Below, in pieces: positions 1-9,700 of a DNA stretch of 29,572 bases. How positions within the stretch are numbered: the first letter of the stretch is position 1; every line of letters begins with the position of its first letter. The notes under the pieces were generated by a model. That model worked only from the letters and a program-made list of their open reading frames with translations, was not told the DNA's origin and searched no databases. Source of the stretch: a virus. The position numbers and the translations under genes are program-made. The DNA is taken from positions 1 to 29,572 of IMG/VR virus record IMGVR_UViG_3300015366_000090, one strand, 5' to 3'.

Positions 1-92
1 CCAAACAAGGCCATACCACGACCACCAATAGGTGTTCGAAAAGCCGGGCAAAACGCACGGATTGGTAACATTGATTCTAGTGTATATCTCAT
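1..92 (-). CDS. Partial CDS at left edge, unknown function
   Basis: The 5' end of a minus-strand gene leaves the window on the left. Thirty codons are visible, beginning MRYTLESMLPIRAF and running without a stop to base 1. The ATG at 90-92 overlaps the TGA of the acetyltransferase gene (ATGA), a typical sign of translational coupling, which supports this start. A second in-frame ATG (residue 8, at 69-71) is possible. The visible part is moderately basic with Pro and Gly turns and shows no recognisable domain. Function unknown; its place after the tail genes suggests a structural or lysis-region gene, but that is only inference from position. Confidence 0.6.
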   Translation of the reverse strand, partial: MRYTLESMLPIRAFCPAFRTPIGGRGMALF

Positions 93-547
93 TTGTTTAT
101 ATCCAATAATTTAGTAAAGTTTTTCTGGTGATGTGTATAACCTAAATAGTCTAAGATCTTACTGTGATCTTGATAAACTTTAGTTGTTATAAACGCACGT
201 CGAACTCCTTTACTTTCTAATAATTTTTCCATTTTAACAAGCAAATCAATACCTGTTCGTCCTTGCCTATGTTGCGGTTGAATGTAATATACATCTTCTG
301 CCGCAACTAAATATCCTTGATGCTTAATATGAGTGTAGGTAAAATACCCAATAAATCCAATCAACTTAGCATCCTTCCTGCATGTCATAAACGTATAACC
401 ATTTGTTCTTTCTAGTCTAGCGTATCTTGCATAATCAGGATCAAATGGCACATCCTTGATTACACTAATTTCTGCATAATGATCCTTTAATAAAGGTTCA
501 ATTTCATCAAGAATACTAGTAATCTTTTCCTCTTGGTAACTAATCAT
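89..547 (-). CDS. GNAT-family N-acetyltransferase
   Basis: A 152-residue protein with the compact size of a GNAT acyltransferase, which transfers an acetyl group from acetyl-CoA to an amine. A strand with DVYYIQPQHRQGRTG (residues 85-99) matches motif A: beta-4 followed by the pyrophosphate-binding loop, usually Q/R-x-x-G-x-G/A and here RQGRTG. A helix follows (IDLLVKMEKLLESKG), then the beta-5 strand RRAFITTK and a C-terminal Y-x-x-H segment. It is the last complete gene after the tail genes and overlaps the next start by ATGA. The leader AGGAATTGAAATG is the same as in front of the phosphoribosyltransferase and polymerase genes. GNAT proteins are common beside phage tail and lysis genes; the substrate is unknown. 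Confidence 0.8.
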   Translation of the reverse strand: MISYQEEKITSILDEIEPLLKDHYAEISVIKDVPFDPDYARYARLERTNGYTFMTCRKDAKLIGFIGYFTYTHIKHQGYLVAAEDVYYIQPQHRQGRTGIDLLVKMEKLLESKGVRRAFITTKVYQDHSKILDYLGYTHHQKNFTKLLDINK

Positions 548-567
548 TTCAATTCCTATTCCATTAA

Positions 568-576
568 GTATTTAGC
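568..576 (-). promoter_or_regulatory. TATAAATA-like element before the GNAT gene
   Basis: The minus strand reads GCTAAATAC, ending about 20 nt before the GNAT start codon, with the ribosome site AGGAATTG in between. It resembles the T4-type late promoter core (TATAAATA) and similar elements before four other genes here. It lies in the loop of a weak inverted repeat (ATTCCA at 558-563, TGGAAT at 582-587). Promoter function is inferred. Confidence 0.3.
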
Positions 577-600
577 AATAGTGGAATGACACCTAAATGG

Positions 601-3600
601 CTATCGTTTAAATTCAGTTACGCTTAATGTAGCTCCACCTGTAAATGTATTAGCATTACCTTGCAAACTACCAAGTATTAAATAATAGGTAATGTCATCC
701 CCTGCAACATAATTAAAATCATTAAAACTTGCACTAATAACTTGTCCATTGGCCACTTGTTGTTGTGGCGGGGGTTGTGTCTGATTAGTAATATCTGCCC
801 AACTACCAAAAAACTGTAAACGTGTATATTCGCTAGTAATATCTGGACTTCCACTATATGATACTGTCCATCCGCTTGATGGATTGACCGCACTCGTATA
901 CATGGCAAAACTTTGTCCAGTAGCATAAAAGCCTTTTTGGCTACCCGGTGCGCCTGCCGTGCATACGCTATATAAATTTCTTAAACCAGATGCAGGAGTA
1001 GTAATACTAAACCAATTAGCTAATGATGTTGGACTATTACTTACATAAACTGTTCCATTGTCTCCAACTGCACACCACCATCCAGCTGGATAAAAACCAC
1101 CAACTGCTGGAGTCCAAGCAACAGCATTTAAATTATTGGTAGTTGGTAATTGTATTTTACTCCAAGTTACTCCACTATTTGTGCTGACCACTACCGTTCC
1201 GCTATCGCCAACAGCAACAAAAGTTGTTCCTGCAACTGCTACATTTGAAGACGTTGGATTAGCACTATTACACGCAACTGCATTTAAATTTTGCAATGTT
1301 ACACCAGTGCCAGTTAATGTCCAAGTTGTAGTGCCACCAACTACTGCACCGACGTTAGCTCCGGTAGTATAATAACTACGTGTATTACGTATAATAGTTC
1401 CCGCAGATCCAACTGCAACAAAAGTAGTTGTTGTATCTGGGGCAGTAGTAGGATAAGGTGTCCAATTTCTTGCTGGACTCTTATTTGCGGCAATGCCATA
1501 TAAATCTTGAAACACTGGGCTAGTTTCAAATGTTCCGACATCTGTAGCAATTGGATTGACTGCTGAATGACCACAACTACGTAATATTGTGCCGCCGGCA
1601 CCAACAACCACAGCTGGACTTATAGGATTAAAACCACCACCACTTATTGGATAATAGTAGTTTAACCAAGCAACGCCATAAGCGGTCATTGAAGGATTTG
1701 AAAAATAATTGCCACCAATAGTTGTATGAATAATACTACTATTACTCATTTGTGTTCTATAGTCTTGACCATAATAGGCAACCCTATTAGGTGTTCCCGA
1801 TCCAGTAGCCCATTGTGCTCCAGATACTGCCGAATTTATTGCACCCGGAGATACTGAGCTAACAGTAGAAAATGTTCCAGTTCCAGAAATATTACCATTG
1901 ATACCAGTTCCGTATAATGCTGTTCCGGTATATGTTCCAAGATTATAAAAATCTCCCGCCGGAGGTAAACTGATACCATCTAAAAATGTTTGTGGAAAAT
2001 AGTTACTTGATCCTGATTTCCATAATTCAACTAAGTTGTATGCTGGATTATCAGGATAGGTATTCATATACACACTATAGTTAATAGTAATACGACTACC
2101 AGTGCTACTGCCATCAGTTTGTGCAACAATAGTTGCTCCTGTTAATCCTAATGGTATACCACGAGTATTATATGGCCACAAATAACCTGGTGATGTTGGT
2201 ATTTGTGTATTACCATTAATAAATTGTATTAAGTTTACTGTTGGGTTACCATTAACTGTAGAGTTTTGTGTAATGCTTTCTAAAGTTAAATTTTGTGTAG
2301 TAATAACGTTTTCAACAATACTACCGCCTAAAATTAATCCAGCGACAGTTAAGTTGGCACCAATTGTAGCATTGGCACCAATGACCAAATTACCACCAAT
2401 TGTAGCATTTGCACCTACTGTTAATTGATTACCAATTGTGGTATTGCCGCCAAAATGTGCGGCACCAGTAGTGTTGGCTAACCAGTATCCAGCACTATTA
2501 ATGTCTCCAAATGTAGCTCCTTGGCTAGTAATATTTCCAACCGTTAATGCATCCGCACTTAATTGGGTTGTAGTAATAGAGCCTGCAACAATACTGTTGC
2601 CTTGTATTGTATTTGCCTGTATTAAATTACCAGTAATAGTTCCGTTAGCAATTTTAACACCAGTAACTGTGCCATCTTGTAAAGTGCGTGTGCTAACTAC
2701 AGCATCATTTAATGCACCGGTAGTAATTAATCCAGTAACAGATAAATTAGCTCCAATTTGTGCGTCGCTACCAACAATTAAATGATCACCAATGTATACG
2801 TTACCGCCAAAGGCTGCTGAGCCTGTGTTGGCCTGTAACCAATAACCATGTGTGTAAATATCGCCTACTGCACCACCACCACCAGAAATGTTAATAGCGT
2901 AAATGTCGTTGGTATTCAATGCCGAGCTGGTAATTGATCCAGTGTAGATAACATTACCAGATACCACGTTGGCCAATACTGATTGCCATAACGGACTGGT
3001 GTTACTACTAAATGATTTGACCACAGTAACTTGATGACCTGGGTAGGCCAAATTTGGATAAAAGAACTGTGCGGTGTCACCCGATATAGGTGTGTATGTT
3101 TGACCATAAGGGCTTACACCAATAGGAGCTATTACGTTAGCACGTGGGGCACTAAAAGCATTACTATACTGTGTGTCAATCCAATATGTAGGATCTGTAT
3201 CTGTAATAACATAACCTAATGGAATAGGTCCTCGGCTACCTTGTGGTCCCGTATTACCGGCAAAGTTACTGGCTAATACCGTTGGATCTGACCATACTGT
3301 GCTTGGACTTGCATTGCCAGCATTGCCACTAAAAATTGCTTGGCTAAGATAAACTAATTGCCCATCTCCAACAGGCACAGTTGCTGACCATACATCAGGA
3401 GTTGTTGGTGGATACAAAACCAAACTGGTAAAGTTGAATTTACCACCTGTGGGTGTTAACGGTGCTGTGTTTGCACGAAAGTATATACTCTCATTGATAA
3501 TTTGATTGGCTGTGGCACCAGTAATAACATCAAGGTTAATTGCTACACCATCTTGCACTTCATTATAGTTAACAGATGGCGGAACGTTGTCTGGTTGAAA

Positions 3601-3993
3601 TAATACTTGTCGGCCGCCTAATGTGGCAAACCATAATACTCTTGTTGTGCCAAAGCCACCAGTTACTCGTGTCCAAATATAACTAGCAGGATTGTTTACA
3701 TTACTAGGAGTTTCATCTGTTGTGTTTAATACACCATACCAACCTTGGTTAATAGGACTAGTTGAAAAGTTTACTGTGCCATCACCACTATTGGCATAGC
3801 GGACGTTTATCCATTGATACAAGTAACCAATAAGTTGATTGTTTGTATTGTTGGTAATTTGGCCAGTAGTAGTATTGGCTACCAATACGTTAGCCGATAT
3901 ACCAGTTGCTTGTCCTAAGTTTGCTAATGCATAATTAAGACTACTAAGGATCTCACCTTGTGAGTCTCCAGCTTCTACTGCAAAGTTTGCCAT
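601..3993 (-). CDS. Large tail fibre/tip protein with C-terminal propeller-like repeats
   Basis: An 1130-residue protein starting MANFAVEAGD, whose ATG overlaps the stop of the upstream tail gene as TAATG. The N-terminal ~240 residues (Trp/Tyr-rich, WTRVTGG and similar) resemble the beta-rich modules of phage tail-tip and fibre proteins. A collagen-like GPQGSRGP stretch follows near residue 250. Residues ~390-560 carry hexapeptide-like repeats (IGANLTVAGLI, IGGNLVIGAN) that could form a beta-helical shaft. Residues ~790-1025 hold at least four copies of V-A-V-G-x-x-G-T-[IV]-[IVY] (for example VAVGDSGTVVVS and CAVGDNGTVYVS) plus a weaker one, typical of Ycf48/BNR-type beta-propeller blades. 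The ending is beta-rich. Likely a receptor-contacting fibre or tip; the assignment rests on composition, repeats and position. Confidence 0.72.
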   Translation of the reverse strand: MANFAVEAGDSQGEILSSLNYALANLGQATGISANVLVANTTTGQITNNTNNQLIGYLYQWINVRYANSGDGTVNFSTSPINQGWYGVLNTTDETPSNVNNPASYIWTRVTGGFGTTRVLWFATLGGRQVLFQPDNVPPSVNYNEVQDGVAINLDVITGATANQIINESIYFRANTAPLTPTGGKFNFTSLVLYPPTTPDVWSATVPVGDGQLVYLSQAIFSGNAGNASPSTVWSDPTVLASNFAGNTGPQGSRGPIPLGYVITDTDPTYWIDTQYSNAFSAPRANVIAPIGVSPYGQTYTPISGDTAQFFYPNLAYPGHQVTVVKSFSSNTSPLWQSVLANVVSGNVIYTGSITSSALNTNDIYAINISGGGGAVGDIYTHGYWLQANTGSAAFGGNVYIGDHLIVGSDAQIGANLSVTGLITTGALNDAVVSTRTLQDGTVTGVKIANGTITGNLIQANTIQGNSIVAGSITTTQLSADALTVGNITSQGATFGDINSAGYWLANTTGAAHFGGNTTIGNQLTVGANATIGGNLVIGANATIGANLTVAGLILGGSIVENVITTQNLTLESITQNSTVNGNPTVNLIQFINGNTQIPTSPGYLWPYNTRGIPLGLTGATIVAQTDGSSTGSRITINYSVYMNTYPDNPAYNLVELWKSGSSNYFPQTFLDGISLPPAGDFYNLGTYTGTALYGTGINGNISGTGTFSTVSSVSPGAINSAVSGAQWATGSGTPNRVAYYGQDYRTQMSNSSIIHTTIGGNYFSNPSMTAYGVAWLNYYYPISGGGFNPISPAVVVGAGGTILRSCGHSAVNPIATDVGTFETSPVFQDLYGIAANKSPARNWTPYPTTAPDTTTTFVAVGSAGTIIRNTRSYYTTGANVGAVVGGTTTWTLTGTGVTLQNLNAVACNSANPTSSNVAVAGTTFVAVGDSGTVVVSTNSGVTWSKIQLPTTNNLNAVAWTPAVGGFYPAGWWCAVGDNGTVYVSNSPTSLANWFSITTPASGLRNLYSVCTAGAPGSQKGFYATGQSFAMYTSAVNPSSGWTVSYSGSPDITSEYTRLQFFGSWADITNQTQPPPQQQVANGQVISASFNDFNYVAGDDITYYLILGSLQGNANTFTGGATLSVTEFKR

Positions 3994-5630
3994 TAACGAT
4001 CATCCTCAATTACGGTCACTTGCCAATTGGTTTGAGTTAGATGCCAAGTATTAGTTGTAGTATTACTTGAAAATATAACACTAACCACACGGTTGTCATT
4101 TTGGTTAATTTGACACCATGGATAGTAAGTATCTATATTCATATTTACCGTTGGTCGGAAGGTGGGTGATTGTCCTACGCTCGAAGCGCCACCAACAGTG
4201 ACATCAATATTGCCATTGCCGGTTATGTTGACAATTTCTGGTAACACACGATGCACCTGAACTTTATTAGAATATGGAATGCCGAAATTGATATTGTCTC
4301 GTCTAAATGTAGATGATATTGCTGTGTTGCCTAAAAAACTTGTCCCTGTGTCTTTTTGCACCAACTGGGCATTGTTTACTCCACCTTGTGCATACACAAC
4401 AGTTCTTGTGGCCAAGTTTGCCACATTGGCAGTATATCTTGGGCTTTCAACTGCATGACAAGCACTACTAATGTCACGTGGTGCATTAAACACATCTAAG
4501 TCATAACGATAGCCCAACATCTTATTGCAAAAGCCAGTTGAATCGAGATCAGGATAATAAATTTCAAATTGGTTCTTGCTGGTATTGTTTACCACAAAGA
4601 TTTGATCTGTGTAATCAGGATTGATGTTGCTGTAAAAATAATCTTTAACACGTTGGTTACCTAAGCTAGAAAAGTTACCGCCTTGGAATACCCAAATATC
4701 ACGTGCATCTAGACCATACACTTGACCATCAATGTTGGCCCAGCAGTTTTCATTCAATAGTCCACGTCCAATGTTAACAATCTTAACACCAAACACAGGT
4801 GCTGTAGTTGATTGATAATTGATTGGACTTAACGCCACTGTATCCCAATAACTACAAATATAAAAGTTACCATTGGCAGGAAACCCATCAACAACAGGAC
4901 CACGAACAGGAATATCTAATTCGTTGGCTGTGTTTAATAATGTAGGTTCCCAAGTTGTTGGACCCGAATTGGTGCCAAAGTTTTGACTCCAGCGAACAGT
5001 ATTTGGATAGTTAACTGTAGTGTTATTGTGTAATTCGGCAGTTAGGTTACCAGCTATCAACAATGATCCTAAATTAGGACTGTTGTATAATCGCATAAAA
5101 CCAGCTTGTAGGCCATCCCAACTATCTGGGTCTGTGCCAGTATAATAGTTCCAAACATAAGTGTTAGGAGTTTGGTCAGCATAACTTTGATCATATAATC
5201 TAAATGCTGTTTCGGTAGGCAACAAATACATTGGTGGATTAATTGTATCGTTAATAAACAATACTTGACCATTCCAACTATCTGTAATGTTGGTATGCAC
5301 AGAATATTGATTGCCAATATAATTAGGACTGGCGGTAGCATCCGGCGTAACTTCTGTAATACCAGATGGATTTACTGCATACCAATGACCAGTTAATGTG
5401 GCACAAACAAACCAATAATCTTCATTTTTCCAAAATCCAGCAGTAACATATATTACTTGACCGGGAACGCGACTTAGAATATTAACATCACCTAAGACAT
5501 TTAAGATACCGCGTGTATCTGTTTCAACATTGAGTCCACTATTGTATTCGTTAGGACCTAACGCACTACTAGGCACGTCAGGTGTAAATGACATTTTCTG
5601 AAAGGGGGTTTTTACTGGATTAACAGCCAT
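3993..5630 (-). CDS. Putative tail/tail-hub structural protein
   Basis: A 545-residue beta-rich protein starting MAVNPVKTPFQKMSF, with ribosome site AAGGA 6 nt before ATG. The N-terminal GLNVETDTRGILNVLGD and the many Trp/Tyr/Asn-rich strands resemble phage structural proteins that sit between adaptor and fibres in P22-like virions (gp10-type tail factors). I cannot confirm that homology by eye. There is no catalytic motif, signal peptide or membrane segment. It is translationally coupled to the large fibre gene downstream (TAATG overlap), so the two are probably made in linked amounts. An alternative is a second fibre-base protein. Confidence 0.6.
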   Translation of the reverse strand: MAVNPVKTPFQKMSFTPDVPSSALGPNEYNSGLNVETDTRGILNVLGDVNILSRVPGQVIYVTAGFWKNEDYWFVCATLTGHWYAVNPSGITEVTPDATASPNYIGNQYSVHTNITDSWNGQVLFINDTINPPMYLLPTETAFRLYDQSYADQTPNTYVWNYYTGTDPDSWDGLQAGFMRLYNSPNLGSLLIAGNLTAELHNNTTVNYPNTVRWSQNFGTNSGPTTWEPTLLNTANELDIPVRGPVVDGFPANGNFYICSYWDTVALSPINYQSTTAPVFGVKIVNIGRGLLNENCWANIDGQVYGLDARDIWVFQGGNFSSLGNQRVKDYFYSNINPDYTDQIFVVNNTSKNQFEIYYPDLDSTGFCNKMLGYRYDLDVFNAPRDISSACHAVESPRYTANVANLATRTVVYAQGGVNNAQLVQKDTGTSFLGNTAISSTFRRDNINFGIPYSNKVQVHRVLPEIVNITGNGNIDVTVGGASSVGQSPTFRPTVNMNIDTYYPWCQINQNDNRVVSVIFSSNTTTNTWHLTQTNWQVTVIEDDR

Positions 5631-5639
5631 CTTTTGTCC

Positions 5640-5918
5640 TTAATCTTTAATCCATGCACAGGCAAATTCATCCCAATGACATGGTGCATCTGGTTTGCGT
5701 GGTATAAACGCATCTCTATCTGGGTCATAGGTATCACCAATGCCAGCAAAATTCTTTCTTAATGGTGTGCCACCTAATAGATGCACACCATGTTGTGTAT
5801 TATAACTGGTTTGTATCCATTCGGCAGGATCACCTACACGCCAAGCATCAATAAAATCTTGTTCAGCGACAATAACTTGTGTTACTGTGCCATCTATAAC
5901 TTGTGCAAAGTGGCTCAT
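5640..5918 (-). CDS. Small conserved phage tail-region protein
   Basis: A 92-residue protein starting MSHFAQVIDGTVTQVIVAEQ, with WIQTSYNT, PLRKNFAGIGDTYD and DAFIPRKP further on. This pattern is familiar from small proteins in the tail-fibre regions of aquatic and cyanobacterial phages: an N-terminal beta-strand pair followed by an aromatic, Pro-rich C-terminus with a W-x-x-x-x-x-C-x-W ending. No enzymatic motif is seen. The ATG overlaps the stop of the glycine-rich gene (ATGA), so it belongs to the same translational unit as the fibre proteins and is probably a virion or fibre-assembly component. Family recognition is from memory of the sequence style, not a search. Confidence 0.65.
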   Translation of the reverse strand: MSHFAQVIDGTVTQVIVAEQDFIDAWRVGDPAEWIQTSYNTQHGVHLLGGTPLRKNFAGIGDTYDPDRDAFIPRKPDAPCHWDEFACAWIKD

Positions 5919-6748
5919 GCTGTGTAAGTTCCTGATCCAGTATATGATAATATGGTATTGCTACCAGATGTTGTTATTGTAACTGTCCCCGAATATGTGC
6001 CAGTATAATTGGCAGTTGGAACACTTAATATAATAACACCTGAACCACCTGAAGTTCCTGTTGGAGTTCCACCACCGGCTCCGCCTCCAAGATTAACAGT
6101 TCCGTTTGTAGCTACAGGACTACCTGAACCAGCATAACCGCCATTACCGCCACCGCCTGATCCACCAATTCCAAATGTTACACCTATAAATGCGCCTGCT
6201 CCGCCGCCACCGCCGCCTGCATAATAAACAGCTGATCCAGTAATACTAGATTGAGATCCAATACCTCCATCGCCAGCAATAAATTTATTTGTAGTAGTAG
6301 CACCTGCGGCGCCAGCGCCGCCACCACCACCACCTGGATAATATATTGGTCCACCATCTGCATAGGTAGCGCCACCACCATCATTACCTTGACCACTTGT
6401 GCCTGTTCCTGCTGTTCCGCGGTCTACAGCACCACCACCTGAACCACCATTGCCACCATCATTACTATTAGTTCCACCACCACCTACAGCAGTTACAGTA
6501 GTTAAACCCGAGCCAGTAATTGTGCTGTTGGAACCATTAGCTCCAGAACCTGCAGATCCGCCTGCACCAACAGTTAATGTATATACCGTGCCTGGTGTTA
6601 AAGAAACGGTATTAGTAAGTAATCCACCTGCACCTGCACCTGAATCGGCATTGGCTGCACCACCCCCAGCTACTGCTAGATAACTGACGTTATATGGAGT
6701 AGCTGTAGGATTGGCGACATAGAGACCTAACTTTGCGGCTCCAAGCAT
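5915..6748 (-). CDS. Glycine-rich tail protein, adhesin-like
   Basis: A 277-residue protein. An N-terminal strand (YNVSYLAVAGGG) is followed by TPGTVYTLTVGAGGSAG and then about 150 residues of Gly/Ser/Ala runs (GGGGGGAGAAG, GGGGGGAGAFIG), ending in GTPTGTSGGSGVIILSVP and a short beta-rich tail. This is the layout of phage Gly-rich domain proteins. In T4-like phages similar Gly-rich loops (gp38 adhesins, polyglycine-II sandwich) make receptor contact at fibre tips. The gene follows the long fibre directly (TAATG overlap), as expected for a tip adhesin. The low-complexity GGN codon runs invite slippage and recombination. Adhesin role is inferred from composition and position. Confidence 0.65.
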   Translation of the reverse strand: MLGAAKLGLYVANPTATPYNVSYLAVAGGGAANADSGAGAGGLLTNTVSLTPGTVYTLTVGAGGSAGSGANGSNSTITGSGLTTVTAVGGGGTNSNDGGNGGSGGGAVDRGTAGTGTSGQGNDGGGATYADGGPIYYPGGGGGGAGAAGATTTNKFIAGDGGIGSQSSITGSAVYYAGGGGGGAGAFIGVTFGIGGSGGGGNGGYAGSGSPVATNGTVNLGGGAGGGTPTGTSGGSGVIILSVPTANYTGTYSGTVTITTSGSNTILSYTGSGTYTA

Positions 6749-9700
6749 TATGCATAACCTTTAACTAAACTGGCTAGATAGTTAGTTCCATCGTAATATA
6801 TGGTTATTGTATCAATTGCACCAACTGCGGTTGATAGTGTTTTGCTACCGCCAGCAAACTTTATGTCTGATGTCAATGTGTAGCTACCAGAACCACCTTG
6901 TGTAATAATTAACGTTACACTTTTGCCTGTGACAAAGTTACTCATGTTGGCAGTATTAATAGTAATGCTGCCAGTTAAGGTCATTGTTTGAACTGGACCT
7001 TGGTTGTTATTAACTGTAACTGTGCCTGACTGATTGCCTAAGGCTACTTGTTTTTCAGCATAAGCATTCAATACAACGTTACTTAAAGTATAACTTTGTG
7101 CGTTGACGTTACTATACCAAGTGCTTGGATCTTGTGTGTAAGCAACCGTTACTGTTGATACGCTACCATATTGTGTAACTTTAGCGTATGTAGTGCTGTT
7201 TGGAATAATGTTACCATAAATTGTGCTACCAACTGGCCAATTAATATTTTTAGTTCCGTAACTGTAAACTAAGAAATCAAACTGTCTAGCTGTCGCAGAA
7301 GTTGTAGCAACAACTGAGATATTACTATCTAAACTAACTTGTTGTAATGAAGCATAGTTAACGTTACCAAGGTAAAATACGTTGCCTGTTAAACTACCAG
7401 AAGTATTGGCAGTAAACTGGAAACCTGGGCTCATTGATCCGGTGTAGGCCACGTTAGAGAATGTGGCTGTTAATGCTGGACTAAAGCCTGCTTGAACAAT
7501 ATTACCGTTAGTAGTAATTGTAGTGGTTGTATCTTCGTTTAATAAAGCATACTTGTTGGTTGCGGTTGAACCCCATCCACTTACAGTATGTAAACCAACT
7601 GCATTGGTAATTGACAAGTTACCAGCAACAATAACGCAACCTGAGAACAAACGTGCCACACCAATATTACTTGCTGTGTAGCCTGTGCCTGTGGTAGCTG
7701 TTTGAACTAAACTGTATGTTCCAGTAGCAAAACCAATGTTGGCACTACCACCAGTTGGTGTTTGTCCAACAAAGTTAAATTGACCAACTGTGTGTCCAGC
7801 TGAACCAGTGCCTAAGATAGTTATACCCGATTGGGCACCAACTAAGGCAAATGAATTGCTAATATTACTGCTGAACCATTGCTTGCCGTTTAATTGGACA
7901 TCTAAGGCTGTCTGCCCGGCACGAACACGATCACTGTTGGTCATACTGTTGGCTGTGCTTGGCCAAACTTGTAAGTATTGATATGTGCCAACAGTATTTT
8001 TATTAACAGCATCGTATTTGCTTTGTAGCGATACGTTACTGCTTAATATCATATTTGTAGTTTGGTTACCTGTTGCTGGCTGTTGTAATATGCCACCTGT
8101 ATAAACAGGCACGTTGGTAATTGTTGATGTTGTTGCTTGGTTACTGGTGCTTGGAGCACTTAATGGGAAGGCATTGGCAAAGATACGACCATTGATGCCA
8201 TCATATAATACGTTGCCGGCTAGATTACCTGAGAATCCTGCGGCTGCGGCTGGTGTAATAGTTGTGCTGTAGTTAACACCGTTGGCCCAGAATATACCTG
8301 ATGTAGTAATAACATTGCCTACGTTGGCTGTGCCAAATACTTTAACACTCTTACCAATGCTACCACCACCAACTAATACAAACGATCCAGTTACTGGAGC
8401 AAGTGAAGCATCACTAACATCTGAAAGATTGGAACTGCTAATAACACCAGTAGCACCAACGCTGACACCGTTATTGCTAATGTATGCGGCTACTTCTGTA
8501 TTACCATATGTAGATTGTGTAGAATATGCGGCACCATTGGTCCAGAATATACCACCACCGGTAATAACATTACCAAATAACCAATTGTTAGCACCCGAAG
8601 TAACCACGTTACCATTTTGAAGTGTTACATTACCCGTTGCGGCTAGTAATGCTGTTTTAGATCCAGCTGGTCCAAATCCACCTTGAATTTGAATACCATC
8701 CATATTAGCGGCACCACTGTCTTTGACAACTAAAGCATAACCACTATAACCAGATAACGAACCACCACCGATATCTATTTGTCCACTAACATTAGTTGTG
8801 GCAGCATTTACATTAAAACTTGGTCCACTGTAGGCTGCATAACCTGCGCCTGCTTGAACTGTTACGTCTGAACTACCATATACGTTACCAGTAGAAATAC
8901 CTACAGTATTGATAATCTTATCACTTAATACTGTGCCACCGTAAACTGGCAAATAAGCGGCAACGTTGGTATTGCTATATGTGTTAGTAGCAAACTGTAT
9001 GTTGGCGTAAGTTTCAAACGCACCAACGTTGGCATTCAGTGTATTAATTGCTGTTGCTTGCGTTGCCGCATTGCTAAACAATGTTGTAATATTAGTTGTA
9101 GCTGTGCCTAGGTTGGCATCAATTACTTGTAATGCAGATTTAGTAGCAAAAGTTAAATTACCGTATGTTTCAAATGCACCTACGTTGGCATTCAATGTTT
9201 GAATGTTTGTGCTGTTGGTTGAAATTGCTGAATTAGCGTAAGTTTGATATGCACCTAAATTAGCATTAATTGTATTAATTGCTGTAGCTTGCGTTGCTGC
9301 ATTGCTAAACAATGTTGTAATATTAGTTGTTGCTGTGCCTAGGTTGGCATCAAGTGTTTGTAATGCTGACTTGGTAGCAAATGTTAAATTACCATATGTT
9401 TCAAACGCACCCACATTGGCATTCAATGTATCAATTTGTGTTTGTTGACTTGCGGCATTGGCTGTTGTGCTGAATGTTAAATTAGCATAAGTTTCAAACG
9501 CACCAACGTTGGCTTGTAATGCAGTAATGGTTGGATCAATCTTAATCCAAGCCGCTGCCTGTGTGTTACCATACGTGCTTGTGCTAAATGTGGCATTAGC
9601 GTAAGTTTCAAACGCACCTAAGTTGGCATTGATTGTATTAATTGCTGTGGCTTGTGTTGCCGCATTACTAAACAATGTATTAATATCAGCGGCCTGACTA

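Noticed and set aside
6251-6683. Plus-strand frames opposite the glycine-rich gene
   Set aside because: Low-complexity shadows of GGN codon runs (Pro/Ala/Ser/Thr-rich).
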